A DNA stretch of 11,769 nucleotides from Flectobacillus sp. (GTDB lineage Bacteria > Bacteroidota > Bacteroidia > Cytophagales > Spirosomataceae). Shown piece after piece: positions 1 through 8,600 of the stretch. Below the pieces are notes generated by a model. The model made no database searches. It saw nothing but the letters and a program-made list of their open reading frames with translations, and had not been told where the DNA came from. The first letter of the stretch is position 1, and each line of letters starts with the position of its first letter. A program made the translations under genes and the position numbers. The stretch is taken from NCBI GenBank assembly GCA_029865665.1, contig JARXAV010000192.1, positions 1 through 11,769 of the forward strand. Direction: 5' to 3'.

Positions 1-1341
1 TGTTTTAACACTGGTATAGCCAAAGCGATTCATTACCTTAAAGGCGGTATCTAATTGACGATCGTAGGTGGCCGCATCCCCACTTGTTTCGTTATGCATA
101 ATCATCTGAACTCCTTTTTGTTTGGCATATTGGGCGATGTATGCAAGCTGAAAATCAGGGTAGGGGCTTACAAAATCAAAATGTTCCCCTCTCCAGTTAG
201 AAATCCATTCTTCCCAACCCTTGTTCCAGCCTTCTACCAACAAGCCTTTGATACCATGTTTCGAAGCAAAGTCAATATAGCGTTTTACGTTGTCCGTATT
301 TGCTCCGTGGCGATGGTTGGGTATAAGCGTCTTTTGGGGTGACAGCACATCTAGGTTGTCGCTATAATTCCAGCCGCTTCTACCTGTTTGCATTTCCCAC
401 CAAACACCCATGAATTTCATCGGTTTAATCCAAGACGTATTGCTTGTTTTGGCAGGTTCGTTTAGGTTTAAAATCAGTTTAGAAGCTAATACCTCCGTTG
501 CTTTATCGCTAACAATAACTGTACGCCAAGGAGTATGAGCAGGACTACGTAAATATGCCTTGTTCCCTACTGCATCGGGTACTAAGTTTGCTTTTAGTCC
601 AAACGTATTGGTATTCACATGCAATTGCATCGCAGGATAATCAATTAATGCGGCTTCGTGAATGTTGACATACAAACCGTCGTTTGTCTTGAGCATTAAA
701 GGCGTTTGCACAGCATGTTGGTCTGGAGCATTTTCTGCCCATGTCCCGTTAGAAACAATCGGGATTTTCCATGCATCCACTTCACTGATTTTAGAAGTAG
801 TGTAGGGATATTCATTAGAATCGTAATCTCCTGCAATCCAAAAGGCTTTATGGTTATTGGTAAGATTAAATTCAGTCAACTCCTCAGAAACGACAAAATA
901 TTTTAATTGATTCTGTAAAGGGAATTCGTACCGAAAACCAACTCCGTCTTCAAATACCTTGAATACGACATTGAGTAAAATTGCCGAAGCATTTTTTTGT
1001 TGTAAATGTACCGTAACTTGCTTGTAATGGTTACGAATGTTACTGACTTCTCCCCAAACAGGTTTCCATGTTTCATCTACTTCTTTTTCTTCTGAGCCTA
1101 CTAACGTAAAAGTGTCTAAGGCATTATTTTTGTCTAAAACAAAACCCAGAGCCGATGGTTTTATGACCAGTTGATTGTTGAAAAAAACGGTATATTGAGC
1201 TTTCCCTTCAGGAGTTAGGTTGAAATTGACTTGAACTTTCCCTAATTGTGCTGTTAACTGTTTGCCTTCTTGGGCTTGACTGCTCGTACCTAAGAAAATA
1301 CTAAAGGAGAATATGAGAGCCGTTACTATGTTGTTTTTCAT
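1..1341 (-). CDS. susB: GH97 alpha-glucosidase, SusB-like (3' end beyond window)
   Basis: Glycoside hydrolase family 97 enzyme, expected to release glucose from maltooligosaccharides in the periplasm as the last step of the Sus pathway. The reading frame is open from the ATG at 1341 to base 1, giving 447 residues without a stop. B. theta SusB is about 738 residues, so roughly 60% is visible. Residues 1-23 form a signal peptide (hydrophobic core at 5-18, likely cleavage after SQA). An N-terminal beta-sandwich follows to about residue 300, including the GH97-type segment VNIHEAAL, whose Glu229 probably matches a calcium ligand. The TIM barrel begins near 305 (KPMKFMGVWWEMQTG) and carries LLVEGWNKGWEEW (367-379) and MHNETSG, with Glu418 the likely counterpart of a catalytic-base glutamate of inverting GH97 enzymes. 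The remaining catalytic residues lie outside. It follows the GH13 gene by 178 nt. The family is clear; alpha-glucosidase rather than alpha-galactosidase activity is inferred from the motifs and locus. Confidence 0.9.
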   Translation of the reverse strand, partial: MKNNIVTALIFSFSIFLGTSSQAQEGKQLTAQLGKVQVNFNLTPEGKAQYTVFFNNQLVIKPSALGFVLDKNNALDTFTLVGSEEKEVDETWKPVWGEVSNIRNHYKQVTVHLQQKNASAILLNVVFKVFEDGVGFRYEFPLQNQLKYFVVSEELTEFNLTNNHKAFWIAGDYDSNEYPYTTSKISEVDAWKIPIVSNGTWAENAPDQHAVQTPLMLKTNDGLYVNIHEAALIDYPAMQLHVNTNTFGLKANLVPDAVGNKAYLRSPAHTPWRTVIVSDKATEVLASKLILNLNEPAKTSNTSWIKPMKFMGVWWEMQTGRSGWNYSDNLDVLSPQKTLIPNHRHGANTDNVKRYIDFASKHGIKGLLVEGWNKGWEEWISNWRGEHFDFVSPYPDFQLAYIAQYAKQKGVQMIMHNETSGDAATYDRQLDTAFKVMNRFGYTSVKT

Positions 1342-1412
1342 CTGAATCGTTTGTAATTGTGTGAACCGAAGTGTTCATTTTTACCATGAAAGAATACCTC
1401 GTTCTAAATGAA

Positions 1413-1430
1413 GGCCATAGGAATATAGCC
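1413..1430 (-). other. Small hairpin in the GH97 leader
   Basis: In the minus-strand transcript, GGCUAUA and UAUGGCC can pair as seven base pairs (one G-U) around a UUCC tetraloop. The sequence beyond the stem is UUCAUUUAG, which is not a strong U tract. It lies 71-89 nt upstream of the GH97 start. It could be a weak terminator, a processing site or chance; the pairing is seen but the role is unknown. Confidence 0.4.
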
Positions 1431-1455
1431 AAGGTCTGTCAATGTATTACAAGAA

Positions 1456-1480
1456 CTAGCGGAGGTATGAGCCCCGCTAG
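1456..1480 (-). other. GC-rich hairpin between GH13 and GH97 genes
   Basis: CTAGCGG at 1456-1462 is a perfect inverted repeat of CCGCTAG at 1474-1480, with an 11-nt loop. It is GC-rich in an AT-rich gap and starts 40 nt downstream of the GH13 stop codon. There is no U tract after it on either strand, so a simple intrinsic terminator is unlikely. An mRNA-end stabiliser or a protein-binding palindrome fits equally well. Confidence 0.5.
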
Positions 1481-1519
1481 GTTTAATGTAAGGCGGATTG
1501 CAATAGGATATATTTTCTC

Positions 1520-2956
1520 TTATTTTTTTAAAATCAGGTACGAATAAGGAGCTAACACTAAGGAGTTACTAAGGCTTACCGTTTGTCCTGAAAACGCATT
1601 TTTCCATGTTGTGTTGGTAAGTCCCGTTGGTATCGGATAAGTCTGTTGGGTACTTCTAAGGTTGGCAATTACGAGTACTTCTTCGCTATTATAACTACGC
1701 TTAAAAGCCAGTACGTCCGCCGTATGGAAAGGTGTTATAGTCCCTCTTTTAACGGCATTACTACTGTTTCTAAAGGCCATTAATTTCTTGTATTCGTTAC
1801 GAATTTGAGGGTTGATTGACCAATTGATTTTAGTGGTACTATTGGTAAAAAAGCCTAGTTTGATAGGGCAACCTACTTCTTGTCCATTATATAGTAGGGG
1901 TACGCCACCCATATAACTGGTAACAGCAAAGGCGGTTGTTGCTCCCTCATTTCCCTTAAAAAGAACAATAGGAGTATCGTCCCAAGCGTCGTCGTCGTGG
2001 TTGGAAGTCCATCTTAAAATGTGTGAGCCACTAGGAACATCTACATAGTCGGCACTATTAGCCAAAACGACATCATTCACCGAGTTGTTTTTGTTGTACA
2101 CATCCTTCAATTTTCCGTAAAAATTCCAGCCAAAAATCATATCAAAACCAGCAGAGAATAGATCTTTTTTATCGCTTTCGGCAAACATGATTACTTTGCG
2201 GTTAGGCATACTTCTTAGGGTATCAATTGCTTGTTTCCAAAAATCAGTTGGGACCCCCGAAGCATAGTCACAACGGAAACCGTCTATATTTGCTTGTAAC
2301 ACCCAGTATTTCATGGATTTAATCATCTCTTTACGCATAGCACTGCTCGAATAGTTCAGTTCGGCAACGTCATTCCATGTAGTGTTAGGTGGAATGATGA
2401 TATTGCCTGCGGCATCACGAACATACCAAGTAGGGTTCTGAATCCAAGGGTTGTCCCATGCCGTATGATTACCCACCCAGTCCAGAATGAGTGCCATATT
2501 TCGCTTGTGAGCTTCTTTGACAAGGGTACGTAAATCCTCTAAGGTGCCAAAAGTAGGATTCACTTCTGTATAGTTTTTTACCGCATAAGGCGACCCGACT
2601 CCTTTGAGCTGTCCTGTTGGGTAGATAGGCATTAACCACACCACATTGACCCCTAAGTTTTTAATAGAGTCTAATTGAGCAATCACTCCCTGAATATTTC
2701 CCGATGAACTAAAAGCCCCTAGGTTTACTTCGTACATGACAACGTCGCTGGTTTGGGGTACATTGGCAAAAGGAGTATCATATTGTGGCGTAACGACTTC
2801 GGTAACAGGGGGCGTTGTAGAAGCAGGGGTAGGCGTGGTGCTTTTACAAGCAAGTCCCAAGTAAATACATGTAATAGCAACGAAGCAATTCAATAGAAGC
2901 TTTTTGGTAGTTTCTGTCTTGCTATTATTGATAGATTGAATGATGTTTATATTCAT
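1520..2956 (-). CDS. GH13 alpha-amylase family lipoprotein (SusG/SusA role)
   Basis: Endo-acting alpha-glucan hydrolase of 478 residues. All four classical GH13 regions are present in order: DWVGNH (159-164), GFRCDYA (226-232, nucleophile Asp230), the acid/base Glu260 in IMFAESD, and SNHD (318-321, transition-state Asp321). A short C-terminal beta domain follows from about 400. The N-terminus has about 20 polar residues, a hydrophobic stretch (20-36) and a lipobox-like LGLAC with Cys37, followed by a Thr/Pro/Ser-rich linker to about residue 58. The ATG at 2956 is the only ATG start ahead of the signal sequence. The protein is much shorter than B. theta SusG (about 690 residues), and there is no room for the CBM58 insertion found there. 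Residues just after Cys37 (KSTTPTP) lack the acidic surface-export signal seen in the SusD and SusE proteins here, so surface or periplasmic location is open. Starch or maltodextrin specificity is inferred from the neighbours. Confidence 0.92.
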   Translation of the reverse strand: MNINIIQSINNSKTETTKKLLLNCFVAITCIYLGLACKSTTPTPASTTPPVTEVVTPQYDTPFANVPQTSDVVMYEVNLGAFSSSGNIQGVIAQLDSIKNLGVNVVWLMPIYPTGQLKGVGSPYAVKNYTEVNPTFGTLEDLRTLVKEAHKRNMALILDWVGNHTAWDNPWIQNPTWYVRDAAGNIIIPPNTTWNDVAELNYSSSAMRKEMIKSMKYWVLQANIDGFRCDYASGVPTDFWKQAIDTLRSMPNRKVIMFAESDKKDLFSAGFDMIFGWNFYGKLKDVYNKNNSVNDVVLANSADYVDVPSGSHILRWTSNHDDDAWDDTPIVLFKGNEGATTAFAVTSYMGGVPLLYNGQEVGCPIKLGFFTNSTTKINWSINPQIRNEYKKLMAFRNSSNAVKRGTITPFHTADVLAFKRSYNSEEVLVIANLRSTQQTYPIPTGLTNTTWKNAFSGQTVSLSNSLVLAPYSYLILKK

Positions 2957-2982
2957 TTTTTGATTGAAGGAGTGTTTAACCT

Positions 2983-3028
2983 ATAAGAATTTGGAGAAGT
3001 TTTTAGGTAATAATTCTCCAATTCTTAT
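2983..3028 (-). other. Long intercistronic hairpin between susE and GH13 genes
   Basis: The arms at 2983-2998 and 3014-3028 are complementary over 15 base pairs with a single bulged base, closing a 15-nt loop. Two further G-C pairs follow outside one mismatch. It begins 24 nt after the susE stop codon and fills the middle of the 96-nt gap. The minus-strand continuation is GGTTAAAC, so the U run of an intrinsic terminator is missing. It is likely an RNA stem that protects or processes the susCDE message, or a partial terminator lowering expression of the two hydrolase genes. No TAnnTTTG promoter box is visible in this gap. Confidence 0.65.
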
Positions 3029-3052
3029 GGGTTGCTGTATTAACTAGGTAGT

Positions 3053-4138
3053 TTAATTCTTTTTAATCTTGTAAGTATAATTTCCTGGTTCATGCAAATC
3101 CAAGGTGATGGTATAATTACCATCTTGCGGAACGGTCAATTGAGGTTGATCTACATAAGCTCTCCACGGGTGATTAGCATAATTCAATTTTCCCGAAGCC
3201 TCAACACCGAAATCAAGTTGCCATTCTTTATTAGCTCTAAACTTAAATGAGCCATCAGCTTTCATATCCGCAGTTACCGACCATGTTTGAGACGCTGGAT
3301 TATACACCAAAGGGGTGTCTGCACTCCATCCGCCAGGTGTTGCTCCACCAATTAGCCCCCAAGTCGTTTTGATTAAAATGTATTTCATGGTCTTCAAATT
3401 CACCGAGAACAAGTAGTAGCCATCAGAAGGAGCTTTGAAATTTCCACCTGCATAATTTGCTACAACAACATTACCCGCACCGCCATCACCATAAGACATT
3501 GGCCCCCAATCTGCCTGAGCATATAGTTTGAATTCGTTTGTGCCACCTGCTGGAATATAGAGGTAGCCCTCATAAATATCATCACTATTGACCGACACTA
3601 ATTTAGGTGCAACCGAAACATTCCAACCTTGGTAGTCACCTGCAACCCAGAGTGAAGGATAGCCTGTAAATACTTTATAAGGAGTAACATTCAGTGCAAT
3701 TGCTTTTGAATACACAGCTCGGTCTAGGTACGATTGTACTCTTACTACGAGGGTGCCATTTTCATTGGGTGTTAACCCCAAATTAACGGCTAGTGTATTA
3801 AGGTCTTTGCCTAGCAAACTTTTCGTAATTAGGTCTTCGCCGACTTCAATACTTACTGCATTTGCCCAAGCTTTGCTACCAAGCGTATCAGCAGGGACAT
3901 CAAATTGTAAGGTATAACTTACAGGAGCTTGTACTGGATAAGCAACTTTTGACCACGAAACTGTAAGAACTGCTTGATTATCTTTGGCGGCAGTCAAACT
4001 TACTGTATTAGCCGAACTACTCGGTGTTGCCGTAAAACTAACCGCCTTTAAGGTGGTCAACTCTACTTCTTCTTGGCAAGAAGCAAACAAGAAGAGCGAT
4101 AAAAAAAGGAGAATGTAATGAGTTAAATATCTTTTCAT
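3053..4138 (-). CDS. susE: SusE-like starch-binding outer-membrane lipoprotein
   Basis: A non-catalytic surface lipoprotein of 361 residues, predicted to hold starch or maltooligosaccharides next to the SusC/SusD transporter. The signal peptide ends in LFASC (Cys21 lipidated), followed at once by QEEVE, an acid-rich motif of the kind that sends Bacteroidota lipoproteins to the cell surface. Residues 28-155 look like the SusE N-terminal Ig-like domain. Two tandem carbohydrate-binding modules follow: one from about 162 (LWVAGDYQGWN, then FKLYAQADW at 203-211) and one from about 259 (TWGLIGGATPGGW, then FKFRANKEW at 298-306). Each ends in a Tyr-rich strand pair. Two modules and this length match SusE (387 residues in B. 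theta) better than SusF, which has three. It follows susD by 12 nt, with the same GCATCATC before the ATG as susD. The family is sure; ligand specificity is inferred from the locus. Confidence 0.88.
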   Translation of the reverse strand: MKRYLTHYILLFLSLFLFASCQEEVELTTLKAVSFTATPSSSANTVSLTAAKDNQAVLTVSWSKVAYPVQAPVSYTLQFDVPADTLGSKAWANAVSIEVGEDLITKSLLGKDLNTLAVNLGLTPNENGTLVVRVQSYLDRAVYSKAIALNVTPYKVFTGYPSLWVAGDYQGWNVSVAPKLVSVNSDDIYEGYLYIPAGGTNEFKLYAQADWGPMSYGDGGAGNVVVANYAGGNFKAPSDGYYLFSVNLKTMKYILIKTTWGLIGGATPGGWSADTPLVYNPASQTWSVTADMKADGSFKFRANKEWQLDFGVEASGKLNYANHPWRAYVDQPQLTVPQDGNYTITLDLHEPGNYTYKIKKN

Positions 4139-4150
4139 GATGATGCGATG

Positions 4151-5638
4151 TTAATAGCCTGAATTTTGTTTTAAACTCGTATTGGCATTCAAGGCTGATG
4201 TTGGAATCGGGAAGAGCTTTCTGAACGTTTGTGATGCTCCTCTAAAATCATTCGCTAACAAAAAGGTGTTATAACGAATCATATCTTGTCTTCTATGACC
4301 TTCCCAGCTTAATTCAAAACCTCGTTCGTTATAAATATCCATGAGGCTAGGGTTACTTGCCAACGCCGTTAATCCCGCACGTTTTCGGACGGCATCTACA
4401 AAAGGTTTGGCACTTATAGCATCTCCTAAGCGGAGGTTGCACTCGGCTTTCATCAGGAGAATATCAGCATAACGATAGATAGGGAAATCGTTAGAAGCAC
4501 CACCGCCATCCATCGGAGCTGTCGGATAAAACTTGACATTGCGTACGCCAGCATTTCTGTCTGCCCCCGGATTATCTAGTGAGGTTACGTCCATCGAATA
4601 CGTAACACCGCCAGGCTGTTGCCCTACTAAGAATTGCTTTTTACGAATATCTGCATCGGCAAATTTGAGATAGTATGATTTGGGAACAATGGTACCATTC
4701 CAGCCACTAAAACCGAATAATGCTTGAGCATGAGGGCCATTTAAGCTTCTGATACCATAAATGTTTCTAGAAACGACGTTTACTTTCGTGAAAATTGCCA
4801 TGATTGTTTCGTCATCAGGAAGTGTTTCACCAAAAAGCTCATAATACTGGTTGCCCAATGGACTCGAAGCATTGGCATTGCCACTGTGTAATGAGAAGCC
4901 ACCATTACTCACTACTTCACAGGCATTTAGGCATTCTTTCCAACGTGGAGTACCTGTATAGACCTCTGCGTTTAGATAGACTTTTGCCAGTAAGGTATAA
5001 CCTGCCCAACGATTAAAACGTCCATAGAATTCTCCTCCTTTTGTGGTAGGGAGCTTATCCACATTGCTAGTTAATTCCTTTACAATGAAGTTATAAAGCT
5101 CTTGACGACTTACTTGTGGAATTTTATCAACCGTGATATTATTGTCGGTAAAGAAGGGAACACTCCCAAAATCGTCCATCAATAAATAATAGAAAAATGC
5201 CCTTGCGACTTTTGCTTCGGCTATTTGAGCGGCATCTGCTTTGGAACTTTCTAGTTGTTCAATGGCAAGGTTTGCCGAAAAAACGGCATTGTATAACCAA
5301 TTCCATGTATTGTTGATAATTGATTCGGTAGGTAACCATTGGTGTTGGTGTAAACGAGCGAAGTCTAATTGCCAGTCTCCTGTGTTACGGTGCGGAATAA
5401 CCTGTTCGTCAGACGACATGGTGTTTAAGTCGTACCAACCATTATCGGCTCCTGCATAACCAACACCGCCCCAATTTCCTCCAATTTTTGAATATACTCC
5501 TGCCAACGCAACGTTTGCTCCCTGTAATGAACCATAAAATTCCGTAGCGGCATATTTATCGAATACTTTTTCTTCAACGTCTGTACAGCTTGATAAAAAG
5601 ATAATGCTGAGACAGGCAAGTATGCTTATTTTTTTCAT
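4151..5638 (-). CDS. susD: SusD-like starch-binding outer-membrane lipoprotein
   Basis: The extracellular lid of the SusCD importer, capturing the glycan and closing over the SusC barrel. At 495 residues it is of normal SusD length. The lipobox is FLSSC with Cys18, followed by TDVEEK, an acid-rich surface-export signal. The N-terminal half has the helical pairs of the SusD fold, with NNTWNWLYNAVFSANLAIEQL near residue 110 and AEAKVARAFFYYLLMDDFGSVPF near 142-164. The C-terminal family signature is complete: YRYADILLMKAECNLRLGD, then VRKRAGL, then ERGFELSWEGHRRQDMIRY, and a terminal FPIPTSALNAN segment. It starts 8 nt after the susC stop, so the pair is surely cotranscribed and probably translationally coupled. 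Several Trp residues could line the binding arc, but I cannot align them to the known starch-binding aromatics without a structure. Starch as ligand is inferred from the GH13/GH97/SusE context. Confidence 0.93.
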   Translation of the reverse strand: MKKISILACLSIIFLSSCTDVEEKVFDKYAATEFYGSLQGANVALAGVYSKIGGNWGGVGYAGADNGWYDLNTMSSDEQVIPHRNTGDWQLDFARLHQHQWLPTESIINNTWNWLYNAVFSANLAIEQLESSKADAAQIAEAKVARAFFYYLLMDDFGSVPFFTDNNITVDKIPQVSRQELYNFIVKELTSNVDKLPTTKGGEFYGRFNRWAGYTLLAKVYLNAEVYTGTPRWKECLNACEVVSNGGFSLHSGNANASSPLGNQYYELFGETLPDDETIMAIFTKVNVVSRNIYGIRSLNGPHAQALFGFSGWNGTIVPKSYYLKFADADIRKKQFLVGQQPGGVTYSMDVTSLDNPGADRNAGVRNVKFYPTAPMDGGGASNDFPIYRYADILLMKAECNLRLGDAISAKPFVDAVRKRAGLTALASNPSLMDIYNERGFELSWEGHRRQDMIRYNTFLLANDFRGASQTFRKLFPIPTSALNANTSLKQNSGY

Positions 5639-5646
5639 GATGATGC

Positions 5647-8600
5647 TTATTTAAAAATTACGTTCAAACCTAACGTGATACTTCTTGTACGTGGATAAAT
5701 ACCATTGTCGCCTCCAAATCCATTACTTCCACTTACGTTAAGTTCTGGGTCAACACCTGAATAGCTGGTAATAAGAGCTAGGTTTGTACCCGTTAATGAC
5801 ACTCGCATACTTTCGATATTTTTGCTTTTACTTGGACGAATGCTATACCCAACCGACATATTTTCAAAACGGATAAACGAACCGTCTTCTAACCAAAGGT
5901 CTGAGCCGTATTGCGTAGTGTATATCCCTAACGGAATAGCATTTTGTAGTACATTTGCCTTACCGATATTTTCGAGCATACTAAGGGTTTGACGTAAGCC
6001 ATTATAGATTTTATTTCCTCCTGAACCTCTCCATACCATGGAAACGTCAAACTTTTTGTACTTTAAATTTGGTGTAAAAGCGAAGGTGTGCGTTGGCAGG
6101 GCATTACCTGCAAACAGTCGGTCTGGACTTTGATTACCTTGGTCTATTACTCCGTCGCCATTCACATCTTGAACGGTTTCTGCATTTTTATCGGTCTTAC
6201 CTGTGTGGTGTAATGTATAGAATGATCCAATCGCTTGTCCTTGAATCAGATAGGAGTTAGGCCCCCATGGGATATAGTCAGTATTTAAAGGCACGCCATT
6301 AATACTTCCATTCAGATTTAAGACTTTATTTTGTAAGAACGAAACATTACCTGCTAAGGTTAAGCTAGTGTTTTTCGTTTTAATTGCTTGATAACTAAGA
6401 CTTAATTCAATACCCTGATTACGAATACTTCCTACATTGGCCATAATTGTTCCGTAAGGGAAAGGGGGTTGAGGTACAGTATAATTGAATAACAAATTAT
6501 CCGTAGTACCTGAATAGGCATCAATAGAACCCGTTAACCTGCTGTCCAATAAAGCAAAGTCAATTCCCGCATTGTATTGTTTTTTGACTTCCCAACGCAA
6601 ATCCTTGTTTACATTCTGCGTAATCGTGAAGTTGGTAATCTGATTACCTCCAAAGTAAGTAACCCCTGCTGCTCCTACTAAAGAAAGGGAGTTTTGAGGA
6701 AATAATCCTTGTTGATTTCCTGTAACGCCATAACCACCACGAACTTTTAATTGAGTGAAAACGTGTTGATTTTCCATGAAGGGCTCTTTATCGACTTGCC
6801 AAGCGGTTGCTACAGACGGGAAATTACCCCATTTTTGATTTTCGCCAAATACAGAAGAACCATCTTGTCTGAAACTAAGGGTTAATAAGTAGCGATCTAA
6901 GTACGAGTAATTCAAACGTCCCAAGAAGGAAATTAAGGTACGGTCATTCTTATACGATGAAAAATCCCCTGGCTGCACTTTCGATAAATCCCCTAATTGT
7001 AAGGCATTGTACGTTGCCAAATCGTTGATAAACCCTTTTGCTTGTGAAAAATTTCCTTGATAAGTCTGGTTTTGCCATTCATAAAGGGCAAGAGCATTGA
7101 TGGAATGATCACCGATTACCTTTTTGTACGAAAGACTAATGTTCATTAGTTTTTCATCTTGTCTGTTGTTGCTAATGTTTGCCACCCCTTTATTATTGAT
7201 AGCATAAGCAATGGTAGAAACCGCAGGTAAATAGTAACCCCAATTAGTATCGGTTTTACGCCAGCTACCAAACCAACCAACTGTTAGCTCATCAATAAGG
7301 GCTAAGTCTGCCTTAAAGCTTCCGAATAAACTGTTATTTCTACCTTCATTCACTACCGTTTGCGAGATAGCATAAGGGTTAAAGTATTCAAAAACGTTGG
7401 GGTCTGTATAGTATTTGCCATCGGTATTGTAGATGGGGTCTGTTGGACGCATCAAATAGGAGTTCGTAATTAGATTACTCGTAAAAGCTGCACGTCCTAC
7501 ACTCGATGGACTGCCTTGGGTATTATTGATACCACTGTTGAGGTTCATCGTAAGGGTTAAACGGTCGTTTAATGCTCGTTGTGTTGCCTGTATTTTACCA
7601 ATATATTTTTGGTTATTAGAATTAACCACTACTCCATTTTGAAGAATCGCTGTTAAGGAAGCTCGATAATTAAAGTTGGTCGTGCCACCTCCAAAAGAAA
7701 GCGTGTGGTTTTGGGTACTTCCTGTACGAGCAAGTACATTAAACCAATCGGTAGAAGAACCATGATTCGCAGCAGCAGGTACACCATTTAACTGAGCGTT
7801 TTTCCACCAATCATCTGCATTCAAAACCGCTAGTTTTTTCGCAATTTGATCTACCGATAAGGTCATGTTGTATTCTACGCTAGTTTTGCCTGCTCTATTT
7901 TTTCGTGTGGTAACGATAATAACCCCTGGAGCTCCTCTTGAACCATAGATTGCCGTGGCAGAAGCATCTTTTAACACATCAATTGATTCAATTTCACTGG
8001 GAGGAACTTGGTTCAATAAGTCCATATTTCCTTGAATTCCATCAACGACTACTAAGGGGTCGTTGCCACCTATCAGGGATGTTATGCCTCTGATACGTAC
8101 GCTTGGCCCCGAACCTGGCTCGCTACCAATTTGAGTAACATTTACGCCTGCGGCTCTACCTGCAATTTGTTGAAGTGGATTGGTAATGCCTCCTTGATTG
8201 AAGTTTTCACTTGAAATAGAGGCAACTGAACCTGTAATATCTTTTCGGTTTTGGCTACCATACCCCACTACGACAACCTCGCCCAAGGTCTTCGTGTCTA
8301 TTTCGAGTTGAATATTGATGGAAGGATTGTTACTGCTTACGGCTACTTCTTTGCTAATAAAACCTACATAAGAAAACACTAGTGTACCTCCTTTTTCAGG
8401 AAGTGATAATTGAAATGCACCGTTACGATCGGTTGACGTTCCTGTTTTTGTCCCTTTTAAAAGGACAGAAACACCTTGGAGTCCTGTGCCTCCTTCTGCG
8501 GTGATAGTACCCGTTGCCATAAAGCTACGTTGTGCTATACTAGGAAAACTAAGCAGTAAAATTCCATAGAAGCAGAGTAGTGAAATGCTACTATACTGCT

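Noticed and set aside
55..342. Plus-strand open frame of 95 codons
   Set aside because: It lies fully opposite the GH97 coding sequence, which has clear family motifs; the plus-strand translation has no recognisable features.
706..906. Plus-strand open frame of 66 codons
   Set aside because: Antisense shadow of the GH97 gene with no start context or domain.
1364..1384. Possible TTGACA-like promoter before GH97
   Set aside because: TTGACA is present further upstream on the minus strand (near 1438), but its partner is poor and Bacteroidota use TTTG/TAnnTTTG, which is not found in the gap.
4804..5619. Three short open frames overlapping susD on both strands
   Set aside because: All are in other frames of the well-supported SusD gene and have low-quality, Cys/His/Trp-rich translations typical of shadows.
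6142..6168. EF-hand-like DVNGDGVID loop as a separate calcium-binding or dockerin domain
   Set aside because: This loop is a normal part of the SusC barrel in many family members, not an added domain.
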